Shown here: piece by piece, positions 10,580-19,009 of the stretch
How positions within the stretch are numbered: the first letter of the stretch is position 1
How the letters are laid out: the number at the start of each line of letters is the position of its first letter
Origin: Roseateles sp.
Lineage (GTDB): Bacteria; Pseudomonadota; Gammaproteobacteria; Burkholderiales; Burkholderiaceae_C
Direction: 5' to 3'
Assembly (NCBI GenBank): GCA_019234295.1
Contig: JAFALK010000012.1
Location: 1 to 64,000 of the forward strand
DNA length: 64,000 nt
Translations under genes and position numbers: made by a program
Notes under the pieces: generated by a model
Database searches by the model: none
What the model was told of the DNA's origin: nothing
Seen by the model: only the letters and a program-made list of their open reading frames with translations

Positions 10580-10972
10580 TCACCAGCCCGAGCCCGCCTT
10601 GTCGAACTCAGATGTTCGACTCGGCGTGAAGGTGAAGCCTTGCAGATCCCCCTTCTGAATTGCCCAAAGGCTGCGTGCCGTCCTGTCTCCTGAAGCTACT
10701 TCTTCCGCGTCCTGGCGCTGCTGTTCCCTGAGGAAGGCAAGCCCTTGGTGAGCTCCAGCGCTGCGCCCTAGGGCCTCGGCCACAAAGGCATCGGCGGCCA
10801 TGCCGTTGCCGAGCAGTTCCATGGCAACAGAGGCCGAAACGCCTGCGGCATCCAGGGCCGCGCCCAGTCTTGCCCAGTATTCCATCTGTTGCGCAAGCGG
10901 CCGGACGAGCGCCTGACTCACCCTTTGAGCCATCGCATAGAGATCGTCTGAAACACGGATTGATTGAGCCAT
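10580..10972 (-). CDS. Orphan ParD-like antitoxin-family protein
   Basis: 130-residue protein starting MAQSIRVSDDLYAMAQRVS, an N-terminal ribbon-helix-helix-like strand and helices, then QMEYWARLGAALDAAG. This matches the general layout of ParD-like antitoxins of type II systems. The ATG at 10972 was chosen because the sequence upstream of it has no domain character. No ParE/RelE-like toxin gene is adjacent, so it is an orphan or a solitary regulator. The assignment is from pattern only. Confidence 0.55.
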   Translation of the reverse strand: MAQSIRVSDDLYAMAQRVSQALVRPLAQQMEYWARLGAALDAAGVSASVAMELLGNGMAADAFVAEALGRSAGAHQGLAFLREQQRQDAEEVASGDRTARSLWAIQKGDLQGFTFTPSRTSEFDKAGSGW

Positions 10973-11283
10973 GCAGTCATTTTGTGTGGCAAATTGCCGC
11001 ATCACAAGGGGCAACTCCTGTTGGGCCGTCAAGGATTGCGTGAGCCGCGCGGGCGAGGTCTGAGACAACTCGCAAGAGCCACTGAACCAGGGACGTTGTC
11101 GATCATGCCAGACCGGTGCCCGGTGGGTTTTGCAGGCACAGCGCATGACTTCGGTTGTTGGCGTTTGGCTCGGCGCTCGTCAACATGACTTCGCTGGCTG
11201 CTTACGATCAAGGCGCGGGTGTCAGGCAACGAGTTGCGCCCGCGGCCGCAGCACCACGGCATCTGCCGTGCGTACATAGGCGG
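10973..11283. other. Intergenic region, nothing recognised
   Basis: About 310 bp between the ParD-like gene and the end of the LysR gene. Open frames here are short and without recognisable domain character. It probably holds the ParD-like promoter. Confidence 0.5.
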
Positions 11284-12171
11284 TCACCGCGCCTTGAATT
11301 CCGCAATGGCCCAGTCGAGGAAGACCCGCACCCGCGGTGAAAGCTGCCGACCACGCGCATAAAGCAGCGACACCGGAGCGGACAGCGGCGGTGTGTCTTT
11401 GAGAATCTCGACCAATGCTCCACTGCGTAGATCCGCCTCGACATGGAAACGCGGCACCTGGGCGAGGCCAAGGCCGAGCCTGATGCCAGCCAGGTAGCTC
11501 TCCGTGCCTGTGACCGTGAACGGGCAGGGCAGGGACAGCGAGCGCAGTTCCTTGCCGACCTGAAACTCGAGCGGCGTCACCTGCCCCGTCGTGATCGAGC
11601 GCAGTCCAACGGCGCGGTGCCGGCTCAGCTCATCGACATTGCCCGGAGTTCCGAACTTCTCCAGATAGGCCGGCGTGGCGCAGGTCAACCGTTGCAACGT
11701 GGCCACCTGGCGCGCGGCCAGTTCGCTGTCGCGCAGCTGTCCGTAGCGCAGCGCGCAGTCCACGCCCTCCTGCACGAGGTCCACCCAACGGTCGCTTTCG
11801 CTCATGGCGATCTGGATGTCCGGGAAGCGCGCGAAGAATCCCGGCAGGCCCGGCAGCAGGAAGTGGCGCGCCAGCGTGCCCTGGACCTCGATGCGCAGTT
11901 GCCCTTTGGCCGGAACGCCCTTGAATGCGCCTTCGGCGTCTTCCACGTCGTCGAGGATGCGCAGGCAGCGCTGGTGGAAGGCTTCGCCGTCCAGTGTTGG
12001 CCGCACCACCCGCGTCGTCCGCTGCAACAGGCGCACGCCGAGTCGGGCTTCCAGTTCGGCGATCACCTTCGTCGCAGTCGAGCGGGGGATTTCCATGTCG
12101 TTCGCTGCGAGCGTGAAGCTGCGCCGCTCGACGATGCGGGCGAACAGGCGCATGGCGTCAATCCGGTCCAT
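11284..12171 (-). CDS. LysR-family transcriptional regulator
   Basis: 295-residue regulator starting MDRIDAMRLFARIVERRSFT, with the winged HTH in the first 60 residues (SFTLAANDMEIPRSTATKVI ... RLLQRTTR) and a periplasmic-binding-like effector domain. The ATG at 12171 gives the standard length. It is divergent from the SDR/SDR/NmrA genes across 133 bp, the classic LysR arrangement, so it probably controls them. The DNA-binding part is of the CrgA/DsdC-like type often linked to oxidoreductases. Confidence 0.92.
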   Translation of the reverse strand: MDRIDAMRLFARIVERRSFTLAANDMEIPRSTATKVIAELEARLGVRLLQRTTRVVRPTLDGEAFHQRCLRILDDVEDAEGAFKGVPAKGQLRIEVQGTLARHFLLPGLPGFFARFPDIQIAMSESDRWVDLVQEGVDCALRYGQLRDSELAARQVATLQRLTCATPAYLEKFGTPGNVDELSRHRAVGLRSITTGQVTPLEFQVGKELRSLSLPCPFTVTGTESYLAGIRLGLGLAQVPRFHVEADLRSGALVEILKDTPPLSAPVSLLYARGRQLSPRVRVFLDWAIAEFKAR

Positions 12172-12304
12172 CGGAAGCCTCCGGCAGCTTTGTTCGTTAA
12201 CGGGAAACAGTCCTGTGCAATCCAGACTGATTATCTCTGAGGCGCGAATCGGCACAGTTACACCACGCCGCCAACACACGGCGCAACTTCCAGGAGCAAT
12301 CGCC

Positions 12305-13042
12305 ATGAGCACCCAGCACAAAGTCGCCATCGTCACCGGCGCATCCCGCGGCATCGGAGCCGCCATCGCGCAACGTCTTGCCCGGGACGGCTTCACCGTC
12401 GTCCTCAACTTCGCAGGCCGGGCAGCCGACGCCGAGCAACTGGTCGGCAAGATCGAGGCGGCGGGCGGCCGCGCGATCACCGCCCAGGCCGACGTGAGCG
12501 ATCCGGCCGCCGTGGCGCGCATGTTCGACGCCGCGGAGGCCGCGTTCGGGGGCGTGGACGTTGTGGTCAACAACGCCGGCATCATGAAGCTCGCCCCGAT
12601 GGCCGAAAGCGACGACGCGCTCTTTGACAGCCAGGTCGCCATCAACCTGAAGGGCACGTTCAACACGCTGCGCCAAGCTGCGCGCCGGCTGCGCGATGGC
12701 GGCCGGATCATCAACTTGTCCACCAGCGTCGTCGGGCTGAAACTCGAAACCTACGGCGTGTATGCGGCGACGAAGGCCGCGGTCGAGACGATGACGGCGA
12801 TCCTGTCCAAGGAACTGCGCGGCCGCTCGATCACGGTCAATGCCGTGGCGCCCGGGCCGACCGGCACGGACCTGTTCCTGAATGGCAAGTCGGACGAGGC
12901 GGTGGCACGCCTGGCGAAGATGAACCCGCTCGAGCGCCTGGGCACACCGGACGACATCGCCAGCACGGTGGCCTTTTTGGCAGGACCCGACGGCGGCTGG
13001 ATCAACGGGCAGGTGCTGCGCGCAAACGGCGGCATGGTCTGA
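12305..13042 (+). CDS. SDR-family oxidoreductase
   Basis: 245-residue classical short-chain dehydrogenase/reductase. The cofactor motif TGASRGIG is at residues 11-18, NNAG follows mid-protein, the catalytic serine is in INLSTSVVG and YxxxK is YAATK. It ends in WINGQVLRANGGMV, the usual FabG-like tail. NADP(H) use is likely from the basic residue next to the glycine motif. Substrate unknown. It is first in the plus-strand set divergent from the LysR gene. Confidence 0.9.
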   Translation: MSTQHKVAIVTGASRGIGAAIAQRLARDGFTVVLNFAGRAADAEQLVGKIEAAGGRAITAQADVSDPAAVARMFDAAEAAFGGVDVVVNNAGIMKLAPMAESDDALFDSQVAINLKGTFNTLRQAARRLRDGGRIINLSTSVVGLKLETYGVYAATKAAVETMTAILSKELRGRSITVNAVAPGPTGTDLFLNGKSDEAVARLAKMNPLERLGTPDDIASTVAFLAGPDGGWINGQVLRANGGMV

Positions 13043-13089
13043 ACCGGCGATCGCCTGGATTCAATGTCGATTCTTCTACGGAGAGCCTT

Positions 13090-13977
13090 ATGAGCAAGAT
13101 CATCCTCGTCACGGGCGCGTCGAGCGGCTTCGGCCGCCTGACCACCCTGTCCCTGGCCCGGGCCGGACACACCGTCTACGCCTCCATGCGCGATATCGCG
13201 GGCCGCAACGCCAAGAGCGCCGTGGCGATGGCCGCGGTCCCGGGTTGCGATATCCGCCCGATCGAACTCGACGTGGAGTCGGAAGCTTCGGCCGAGGCTG
13301 CCGTCGCGAAGATCGTGGCTGCGAGCGGCCGCATCGATGTGCTGGTGCACAACGCCGGCCACATGATGTTCGGTCCGGCCGAGAGCTTCACGCCCGAGCA
13401 ATTCGCGCAGCAATACGATGTGAACGTCCTCGGCACGCAGCGCGTCAACCGTGCCGCGTTGCCGCACATGCGGGCCGCGCGCAAGGGTTTGCTGGTCTGG
13501 GTTTCGAGTTCGAGCGCGGCCGGCGGCACGCCGCCCTATCTCGCCCCGTACTTTGCCGCCAAGGCCGCGATGGACACCCTGGCCGTGCAGTACGCCCGCG
13601 AACTGGCGCGCTGGGGCATCGAGACCAGCATCGTCGTGCCGGGCGCCTTCACCAAAGGCACCAACCATTTCGCCAATGCCGGCCATCCGGCCGACGCCGC
13701 GCGACTCGCCGGATACGAGTCCGACGGGCCGTACAAGGACTTCGGCGCCCAGGTGCAGAGGGTCTTCGCGGAGATCGTGCCGGAGGATGCAGACGTCCAG
13801 CGCGTTGCTGATCGGATCGCCGGCATCGTCGACATGCCAGCCGGCAAGCGCCCGTTTCGCGTCACCTGCGACCCGACGCAGGACGGCGCAGATGTGAGCT
13901 TCGCCGTGATGGACCGCATCCGCGCCGAGATGCTGCATCGCGTGGGGTTGTCGGATCTTCTGACGGCCACAGTTTGA
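13090..13977 (+). CDS. SDR-family oxidoreductase (extended substrate domain)
   Basis: 295-residue SDR with TGASSGFG at residues 8-15, HNAGHMMFGP, the catalytic serine in WVSSSSAAGG, and YFAAK as YxxxK. The C-terminal part (about residues 190-295) is longer than in classical FabG-like enzymes. It lies 47 bp after the first SDR with a clear ribosome binding site (GGAGAG) before the ATG. Substrate unknown; it is probably co-transcribed with its neighbours. Confidence 0.88.
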   Translation: MSKIILVTGASSGFGRLTTLSLARAGHTVYASMRDIAGRNAKSAVAMAAVPGCDIRPIELDVESEASAEAAVAKIVAASGRIDVLVHNAGHMMFGPAESFTPEQFAQQYDVNVLGTQRVNRAALPHMRAARKGLLVWVSSSSAAGGTPPYLAPYFAAKAAMDTLAVQYARELARWGIETSIVVPGAFTKGTNHFANAGHPADAARLAGYESDGPYKDFGAQVQRVFAEIVPEDADVQRVADRIAGIVDMPAGKRPFRVTCDPTQDGADVSFAVMDRIRAEMLHRVGLSDLLTATV

Positions 13978-13992
13978 GAAGGGAGTCCGATC

Positions 13993-14862
13993 ATGTACGC
14001 CATCATGGGAGTGACCGGGCAGGTCGGCGGCGTCGCCGCCACCGCCCTGCTTGACGACGGCCATCCGGTCCGGGCGATCGTGCGCAGCGCGGACCGCGCA
14101 GCGGCCTGGCGCGCGCGCGGTTGCGAAGTGGCCATCGTGCCCGACGCCAGCGATGCGCGGGCGCTTGCCGCGGCCCTCGAAGGGGTGCGCGCTGCGTTCC
14201 TTATGAACCCGCCGAACTACGATCCCGAGCCGGGCTTTCCCGACACGCGGCAGGTGGCCAGCGCCTTCGCCCAGGCCTTGACCCGTGCACGACCGGCGGC
14301 GGTGGTTTTCCTCTCGACCGTGGGCGCCCATGTCGAGCGGTTCAATCTGCTCAACAACGGCGGGCTGGTCGAACACGCATTGCGGGATACGGGCCTGCCC
14401 GTGGCGCTGTTGCGGCCTGCCTGGTTCTTGGAGAACGTGGCTTGGGACGTGGCAAGCGCGCGCGGCGGAGCGATCGAAACCTATCTGCAACCGCCAGAAC
14501 GCGCTATCGACATGGTCAGCGTTCGCGACATCGGCGCGACGGCGGCCGAACTGCTCCAGCAGGACTGGTCCGGGGCGCGGACGATCGAACTCGCCGGACC
14601 GGCCAAGGTCAGTCCGAACGATATCGCCGCGGCCTTCACGCAGGCGCTGGGGCGCCGGGTCGGAGTCCGGACCGTGACCCGGGCGGATTGGGAGGCGCGC
14701 TTTCGGGCGCAAGGCATGCGCCATCCGGAAGCGCGGATCGCGATGCTGGACGGATTCAACGCTGGCTGGCTCGATTTTTCGCGGCAAGGTGTCGAGCAGC
14801 GCACGGGATCCACGCCAATCACGAGCGTTGTTCATGAGCTGGTGGCCAAGACCGAAGCGTGA
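13993..14862 (+). CDS. NmrA-like NAD(P)-binding protein
   Basis: 289-residue atypical SDR starting MYAIMGVTGQVGGVAATALL, whose GxTGxxG motif is typical of NmrA/QOR2-type NAD(P)-binding proteins. Conserved neighbours include FLMNPPNYDPEPGF and FLSTVGAHVERFN. It lies 15 bp after the second SDR with AGAAGGGAG upstream of the ATG, so the three genes form an operon. It may act as a quinone/aldehyde reductase or redox sensor; the exact role cannot be read. Confidence 0.85.
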   Translation: MYAIMGVTGQVGGVAATALLDDGHPVRAIVRSADRAAAWRARGCEVAIVPDASDARALAAALEGVRAAFLMNPPNYDPEPGFPDTRQVASAFAQALTRARPAAVVFLSTVGAHVERFNLLNNGGLVEHALRDTGLPVALLRPAWFLENVAWDVASARGGAIETYLQPPERAIDMVSVRDIGATAAELLQQDWSGARTIELAGPAKVSPNDIAAAFTQALGRRVGVRTVTRADWEARFRAQGMRHPEARIAMLDGFNAGWLDFSRQGVEQRTGSTPITSVVHELVAKTEA

Positions 14863-15098
14863 GGCCACCCTATCGCCCAGTACGGGCCGTGATCGCCCAG
14901 GGTGCCCAAAGTTCAAAGTTGAGCGCAACGAAGACCCGATCGTTCAAACTTGAATGAGACGCCGGTTCAACGCCCGATGCCTCGTCAGGCGCCAAGTGGT
15001 TGATCAGCGTCAGCTTTCAGTTTTGGGTTGAACGCAAACCAACAGTCGGTTTGCCCATCCCGCAGCGATCATGTCCCTGGCCACAACAGGCCACGGCT
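14863..15098. other. Intergenic region with one copy of a direct repeat
   Basis: About 235 bp between the NmrA-like gene and the end of the nucleotidyltransferase gene (convergent). It holds repeat copy 1 (14867-14891) and a run of TTCAA/TTGAA words around 14910-14980, including the near palindrome TTCAAACTTGAA. No gene is seen. Confidence 0.55.
14867..14891 (+). repeat. Direct repeat copy 1 flanking the XRE/nucleotidyltransferase pair
   Basis: ACCCTATCGCCCAGTAC followed by G and GGCCGTG. The same 25 bases occur at 16612-16636 with a single G/T difference. The two copies are in the same orientation and bracket the two-gene module. Confidence 0.8.
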
Positions 15099-15647
15099 TC
15101 AAATGGCCATGCCGACATCCTTGGCCCATCGCCGGATACGGCGAATTAGCGTGTCCTGGGCCGCGCCATCGAGTGGCATCTTCGGCACCCAAGCCAGCAT
15201 TTCTTTTCCGTCCACAAAACCGCGCGTGAGCATGGCCTGGCAAAACGGCCGGTCTTTTTCGCGGCCAGCCGAGGCCTTCGACAGAAACAGGTCGGTAAGA
15301 CTCAGGCAGTGGCCGATTCGTCCGTCAGTGAAGTAAGGCGACCCGATCTTGACCGTGCGCTCCTCCCACCCTGTCGGCAAGTGGGCGAAATCGGCAGGGT
15401 CGCCACCTTGCGCGTAGTAGCCGTGCTTCTCGTGGAACGGGGAGCCCTCGCCGAGATTGACGTCTATTGCCTCCGTCTTGGCCGGATCGTTTCGCACGTA
15501 AACATCGGCTTCCATTGACGCGGTGAACTCTGGGCCGGGATCCGGCTTTGCGCCCAGCACGGACTGACTGCCGAACACCACGATCTCGTAGACATCCGCG
15601 TGTTCGCAGCAGACCTGGATGAGGTGTGCGAGCTGCTCGAAGGTCAT
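15099..15647 (-). CDS. Nucleotidyltransferase-fold protein (putative toxin of a two-gene module)
   Basis: 182-residue protein of the nucleotidyltransferase superfamily. VYEIVVFGSQSVLGAK carries the GS motif, and SMEADVYVRNDP supplies the downstream acidic pair expected in hG[GS]x(n)[DE]x[DE]. It resembles the DUF6036/MenT-AbiEii-like group, whose members can be tRNA-modifying toxins. Its start overlaps the XRE gene stop by 4 bp, so the pair is translationally coupled with the regulator first. The toxin role is inference from the pairing; catalytic competence is not proven. A degraded second copy lies at 10358-10461. Confidence 0.7.
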   Translation of the reverse strand: MTFEQLAHLIQVCCEHADVYEIVVFGSQSVLGAKPDPGPEFTASMEADVYVRNDPAKTEAIDVNLGEGSPFHEKHGYYAQGGDPADFAHLPTGWEERTVKIGSPYFTDGRIGHCLSLTDLFLSKASAGREKDRPFCQAMLTRGFVDGKEMLAWVPKMPLDGAAQDTLIRRIRRWAKDVGMAI

Positions 15648-16354
15648 CGCGCATCTTCCGGGTTGATCAACTGGTCGAGGGTGTCGGCTTTACTGCTCAG
15701 AGTCACCCCACGCTTGATGGCATTGACCTCACTGATGATCTCCCGCCGCTCTTGTTCCGACAGCGCGAAGGCCAGCGGAGAAGCCTGGCGAAGCTGCTTG
15801 GCGCGCTGGGTTGGGCCAAGTGCCTTCTTCCAAGCCCGTGCCTCCAAGATGTCCTCCCATTCCGCCCAGAGCGACATAGAGCGCGACCCGGGGTTCGTGT
15901 CACGCCACGTCCGGAGCGTGTTCATCACCTTCTGCAGTAGCTCGGGGTGTTGCTTGATCTTCGCTACCGCAGCTTCATGCAGCGCGAGGCTTTGCAGGTC
16001 TTGCACTTGGTGCAGACGCGACTTGGCCTGAATCTGAATCGTCAGATCTGGGCGGTCATGTTTGGACCGCGCGGCGGCCGTCCCGGCCGGCGCGGGCTGC
16101 AAAGTATCACTGGCCAGCATCGCAAGCTCGCCCGCGACGCCCAGCACGGACATGACGCGCAGGTAGTTTCCCATGCTGGGCGACGGGCTCCCAGACTCGA
16201 TCGCGCCCAGCGTCATCCGGGAGATTCCCGCCTTCTCCGCCATCTCCACCGTGCCCATGCGCAGCGCCTTGCGCAATGCGCGCAAGCGGTCGCCCAGTTG
16301 GAGCAGCACCTGGCGCTCCAGCGGAGAAATGGGGGTCGAATGGGTGACGGTCAT
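15644..16354 (-). CDS. XRE-family HTH regulator (putative antitoxin)
   Basis: 236-residue protein with an N-terminal helix-turn-helix (LGDRLRALRKALRMGTVEMA ... AGISRMTLGAIESGSPSPSM), a middle linker, and a helical C-terminal domain (ALHEAAVAKIKQHPELLQKV ... SLWAEWEDILEARAWKKALG) that I do not recognise. It is followed by the nucleotidyltransferase with ATGA overlap. The layout is that of an antitoxin that represses its own operon and neutralises the downstream enzyme, but the long C-terminal domain is unusual for a simple HipB-like antitoxin. Confidence 0.75.
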   Translation of the reverse strand: MTVTHSTPISPLERQVLLQLGDRLRALRKALRMGTVEMAEKAGISRMTLGAIESGSPSPSMGNYLRVMSVLGVAGELAMLASDTLQPAPAGTAAARSKHDRPDLTIQIQAKSRLHQVQDLQSLALHEAAVAKIKQHPELLQKVMNTLRTWRDTNPGSRSMSLWAEWEDILEARAWKKALGPTQRAKQLRQASPLAFALSEQERREIISEVNAIKRGVTLSSKADTLDQLINPEDAR

Positions 16355-16404
16355 TTGGCAACAATACTAGTCAAAAACTGCTTATTTGTCTAATATTATT
16401 GACA
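16355..16404 (-). promoter_or_regulatory. AT-rich promoter/operator of the XRE-nucleotidyltransferase module
   Basis: An AT-rich island in an otherwise GC-rich region. It includes TGTC-N10-GACA half-sites (16387-16404) and, nearer the start, ACTAGT and TTGACT-like words on the minus strand. It is a suitable place for both the promoter and autoregulatory XRE binding. No exact -35/-10 assignment is claimed. Confidence 0.5.
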
Positions 16405-16611
16405 GTTTTAGGCCAAGCTATCGGCGTGGCGCACGCACCGAGCAAGCTGACGATCTGCAGCTGGTGCAACTTGATCGGCCTGCGACTGAGGGCGCCCTGG
16501 TGTGGGCATCAGGTCTTCCAGGCTGGCATCAACCATCGCCGCCCGATTCAACGACTCGAAGAAGCGCAAGCGCCTCGCCTTGAGCGAGCACAGCCCCCGC
16601 GAGGTGATGGA

Positions 16612-16636
16612 ACCCTATCGCCCAGTACTGGCCGTG
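16612..16636 (+). repeat. Direct repeat copy 2
   Basis: Second copy of the 25-bp repeat at 14867-14891 (one mismatch). In the plus frame both copies encode PYRPV[L/R]AV. Here that sits at the end of a short coding-like stretch (ARFNDSKKRKRLALSEHSPR), suggesting the repeat is a relic of an older gene rather than a site-specific att site. Confidence 0.75.
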
Positions 16637-16643
16637 GCCACCC

Positions 16644-17576
16644 TCAGCGCCGCGGATGCGCGGCTTCTAGGGCTTGCACCAGCAAGGCGGCCGCCCGGGC
16701 TGGTGGGGGATCATTGCGGTGGATGCAGGAGAAGCGGCATTCATAACCGAGCAGGCCGGCAGACACGGCTCGCATGCGCTGCGCCTCGACGAAGGGCTGA
16801 GCGTAGTGGTCGGGAAGGAAGCCGACGAAGCTACCGCTCAGAATCAGCAGGGCTACAGCCTCCTGGTCGGAGGCGCTAGCGTGGCGCTCGAGCTTGCGCG
16901 CGTGGGTGAGCCGCAGGTTCGGTGAGTGGTAGTCAAGACCTGCCAGCCTCTGGCGGCGCAGGTCGGCCCAGTCCCAACGCCGCTCGGCTTCGGCGAACCA
17001 GGCATGGCCGCGGCCGACATAAAGCTTCATCGACTCCCCGAACAGCGGCCAGTAGGCCAAGCTGTCCGAGCGCCGGTGTTCGGGCACGATGCCGACCTGG
17101 AACTGCCCGCCGAGCACGCCTTGTTCGATGGCCGCAATCGTGCCCACATGCACATGCAGCTTCACGCTCGGTGCGGCGCGGTGAAAGGCCTCGAGCGCGC
17201 GCTCAACGTGGCTCTCGGGATTGCTGACCGTCTTCTCGAAGATCGCCAGATGCAGCTCGCCGCCAACTTGCTGGTGGATGCCTTCGACACGTGATCGGAA
17301 ATCTGTCGTGGCAGCGAGCAGCTGCAGTGTCGCCGCGTAGAGCTCCTTGCCCTCGGCAGTCAGCGCGAAGCCGGCCCGGCCGCGGCGGCACAGCACCAGG
17401 CCCAGCCGCTCCTCGAGGTCCTTGATCTGTCGGCTGATTGTCGGCATGCCGACATTGAGCTCGAGCTCGGCCGCCGCAATGCCGCCGCATTCGGCCACGG
17501 CCTTGAACACGCGCAGCAGGCGCAGGTCGACGTCGGCGATCTGGCCCGGTAGCTTCGCCTGCACTTTTACTTTCAT
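16644..17576 (-). CDS. LysR-family transcriptional regulator of the omega-amino-acid genes
   Basis: 310-residue LysR protein. The HTH is near residues 17-75 (VDLRLLRVFKAVAECGGIAA ... MPTISRQIKDLEERLGLVLC) and the effector-binding domain follows. It is divergent from the omega-amino acid aminotransferase across 93 bp, so it probably regulates aminotransferase and mmsA in response to beta-alanine or a related amino acid (inference). The ATG at 17576 is the natural start. Confidence 0.9.
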   Translation of the reverse strand: MKVKVQAKLPGQIADVDLRLLRVFKAVAECGGIAAAELELNVGMPTISRQIKDLEERLGLVLCRRGRAGFALTAEGKELYAATLQLLAATTDFRSRVEGIHQQVGGELHLAIFEKTVSNPESHVERALEAFHRAAPSVKLHVHVGTIAAIEQGVLGGQFQVGIVPEHRRSDSLAYWPLFGESMKLYVGRGHAWFAEAERRWDWADLRRQRLAGLDYHSPNLRLTHARKLERHASASDQEAVALLILSGSFVGFLPDHYAQPFVEAQRMRAVSAGLLGYECRFSCIHRNDPPPARAAALLVQALEAAHPRR

Positions 17577-17669
17577 GGAATTGCAAGTTCACATTGATGA
17601 GTTGTCATTGTCTGAAATTATTGAGAAGGGGACCATCGCGGCACCATCTCCGTGATCAAAGGGAAAGCC
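17577..17669. promoter_or_regulatory. Divergent LysR/aminotransferase promoter region
   Basis: 93-bp AT-richer gap containing TTGTCATTGTCTGAAATTAT, with repeated TTGTC words where a LysR dimer pair could bind. The exact sites are not resolved. Confidence 0.4.
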
Positions 17670-18998
17670 ATGTCTGCATTTGCTCCGCGCGCCGACGGCT
17701 GGATGGACGCCCATTGGATGGCGTTCACCGGCAACCGCGAGTTCAAGGCCAACCCGCGCCTGCTCGTGGCCGCCGAGGGCGCCTACTACCGCAGCGAGGA
17801 TGGCCGGCGCATCTACGACGGCCTCTCGGGCCTGTGGTGTACGGGCCTTGGCCATAGCCGGCGCGAGATCGTCGAGGCTGTGAGCCGCCAGGTCCGCGAG
17901 CTCGACTATTCGCCGGCCTTCCAGTTTGCCCATCCCTTGTCCTTTGAGCTGGCCAACCGCATCGTTGCAAAAATGCCCTCGGGCCTGAACCGCGTGTTCT
18001 TCACGGGTTCAGGTTCGGAGTCCGTCGACACGGCGCTCAAGATGGCGCGTGCCTACTGGCGTGCCAAGGGCCAGGCCGGCAAGACGCGCTTGATCGGCCG
18101 CGCCAAGGGCTATCACGGCGTGAACTTCGGCGGCATTTCGGTTGGCGGCATGGTCGGCAATCGAAAGATCTTTGGTCAGGGCATCGAGGCCGACCATTTG
18201 CCCCACACCCAGCCGCCGCTCGGCAGCTTTTTCAAGGGCATGCCGGATCAGGGTGCCGAGCTCGCCGACGAGTTGTTGCAGCTGATCGCCCTGCACGACG
18301 CGAGCACCATCGCCGCCGTCATCGTCGAGCCGTTCTCGGGTTCGGCCGGCGTCGTGATTCCGCCGGTCGGCTATCTGCAGCGTCTTCGCGAGATCTGCAC
18401 GGCGCACGGCATCTTGCTGATCTTTGACGAGGTCATCACAGGCTTCGGCCGCTGCGGCGAGTGGACGGGATCCGCCGCCTTTGGCGTGACGCCCGACATC
18501 CTGACGGCCGCCAAGCAGATCACCAACGGCGTCCAGCCCCTGGGCATCGTCGTCGCCAGGCAGGAGATCCACGACTGCTTCATGAACCTGGGCGGACCCG
18601 ACTACATGCTCGAATTCCCGCATGGCTACACCTACTCGGCCCACCCCGTGGCCTGCGCGGCCGGCCTGGCCTCGCTGGACCTGCTCGAACGCGACGAGGC
18701 CCTGGCCCGGGTGAAGACTCTGGCACCGAAGTTCGAAGCTGCCGTTCACGGCCTCAAAGGCGCGCGCCATGTGGCCGACATCCGCAACTACGGCCTGGCC
18801 GCCGGCATCAGCGTGGCCGCGGCGCCCGGCGAGTCGGCGAAGCGCCCGTTCGAGATTGCCATGTCCATGTACGCCAAGGGCTATTACGTTCGCTACGGCG
18901 GCGACACCATTCAGCTCGCCCCGCCCTTCATCAGCACCGAGGCCGAGATTGATTCCCTGATCTCGGCCCTCGGCGACAGCTTCAACACCACTGCCTGA
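17670..18998 (+). CDS. Omega-amino acid:pyruvate aminotransferase (beta-alanine type)
   Basis: Class III PLP-dependent aminotransferase of 442 residues, moving the amino group of beta-alanine or another omega-amino acid/amine to pyruvate. Features are LSGLWCTGLGHSR, FFTGSGSESVDTALKMARAY (PLP phosphate site), RAKGYHGVNFGG, ILLIFDEVITGFGRCG, and the PLP lysine in LTAAKQITNG. The ATG at 17670 has AAAGGGAAAG upstream; a GTG at 17652 is an alternative. It is followed after 11 bp by mmsA, matching the bauA-mmsA type pair that degrades beta-alanine via malonate semialdehyde to acetyl-CoA. Confidence 0.9.
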   Translation: MSAFAPRADGWMDAHWMAFTGNREFKANPRLLVAAEGAYYRSEDGRRIYDGLSGLWCTGLGHSRREIVEAVSRQVRELDYSPAFQFAHPLSFELANRIVAKMPSGLNRVFFTGSGSESVDTALKMARAYWRAKGQAGKTRLIGRAKGYHGVNFGGISVGGMVGNRKIFGQGIEADHLPHTQPPLGSFFKGMPDQGAELADELLQLIALHDASTIAAVIVEPFSGSAGVVIPPVGYLQRLREICTAHGILLIFDEVITGFGRCGEWTGSAAFGVTPDILTAAKQITNGVQPLGIVVARQEIHDCFMNLGGPDYMLEFPHGYTYSAHPVACAAGLASLDLLERDEALARVKTLAPKFEAAVHGLKGARHVADIRNYGLAAGISVAAAPGESAKRPFEIAMSMYAKGYYVRYGGDTIQLAPPFISTEAEIDSLISALGDSFNTTA

Positions 18999-19009
18999 TT
19001 GATTGCCTC

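Noticed and set aside
11172-12723. Longer reading of the LysR gene extending into the SDR gene
   Set aside because: The extra N-terminal sequence is antisense SDR; the LysR HTH begins at 12171.
14867-14891. Attachment sites of an integrated element
   Set aside because: No integrase or tRNA is adjacent, and the repeat itself encodes part of a reading frame; it is kept only as a repeat.
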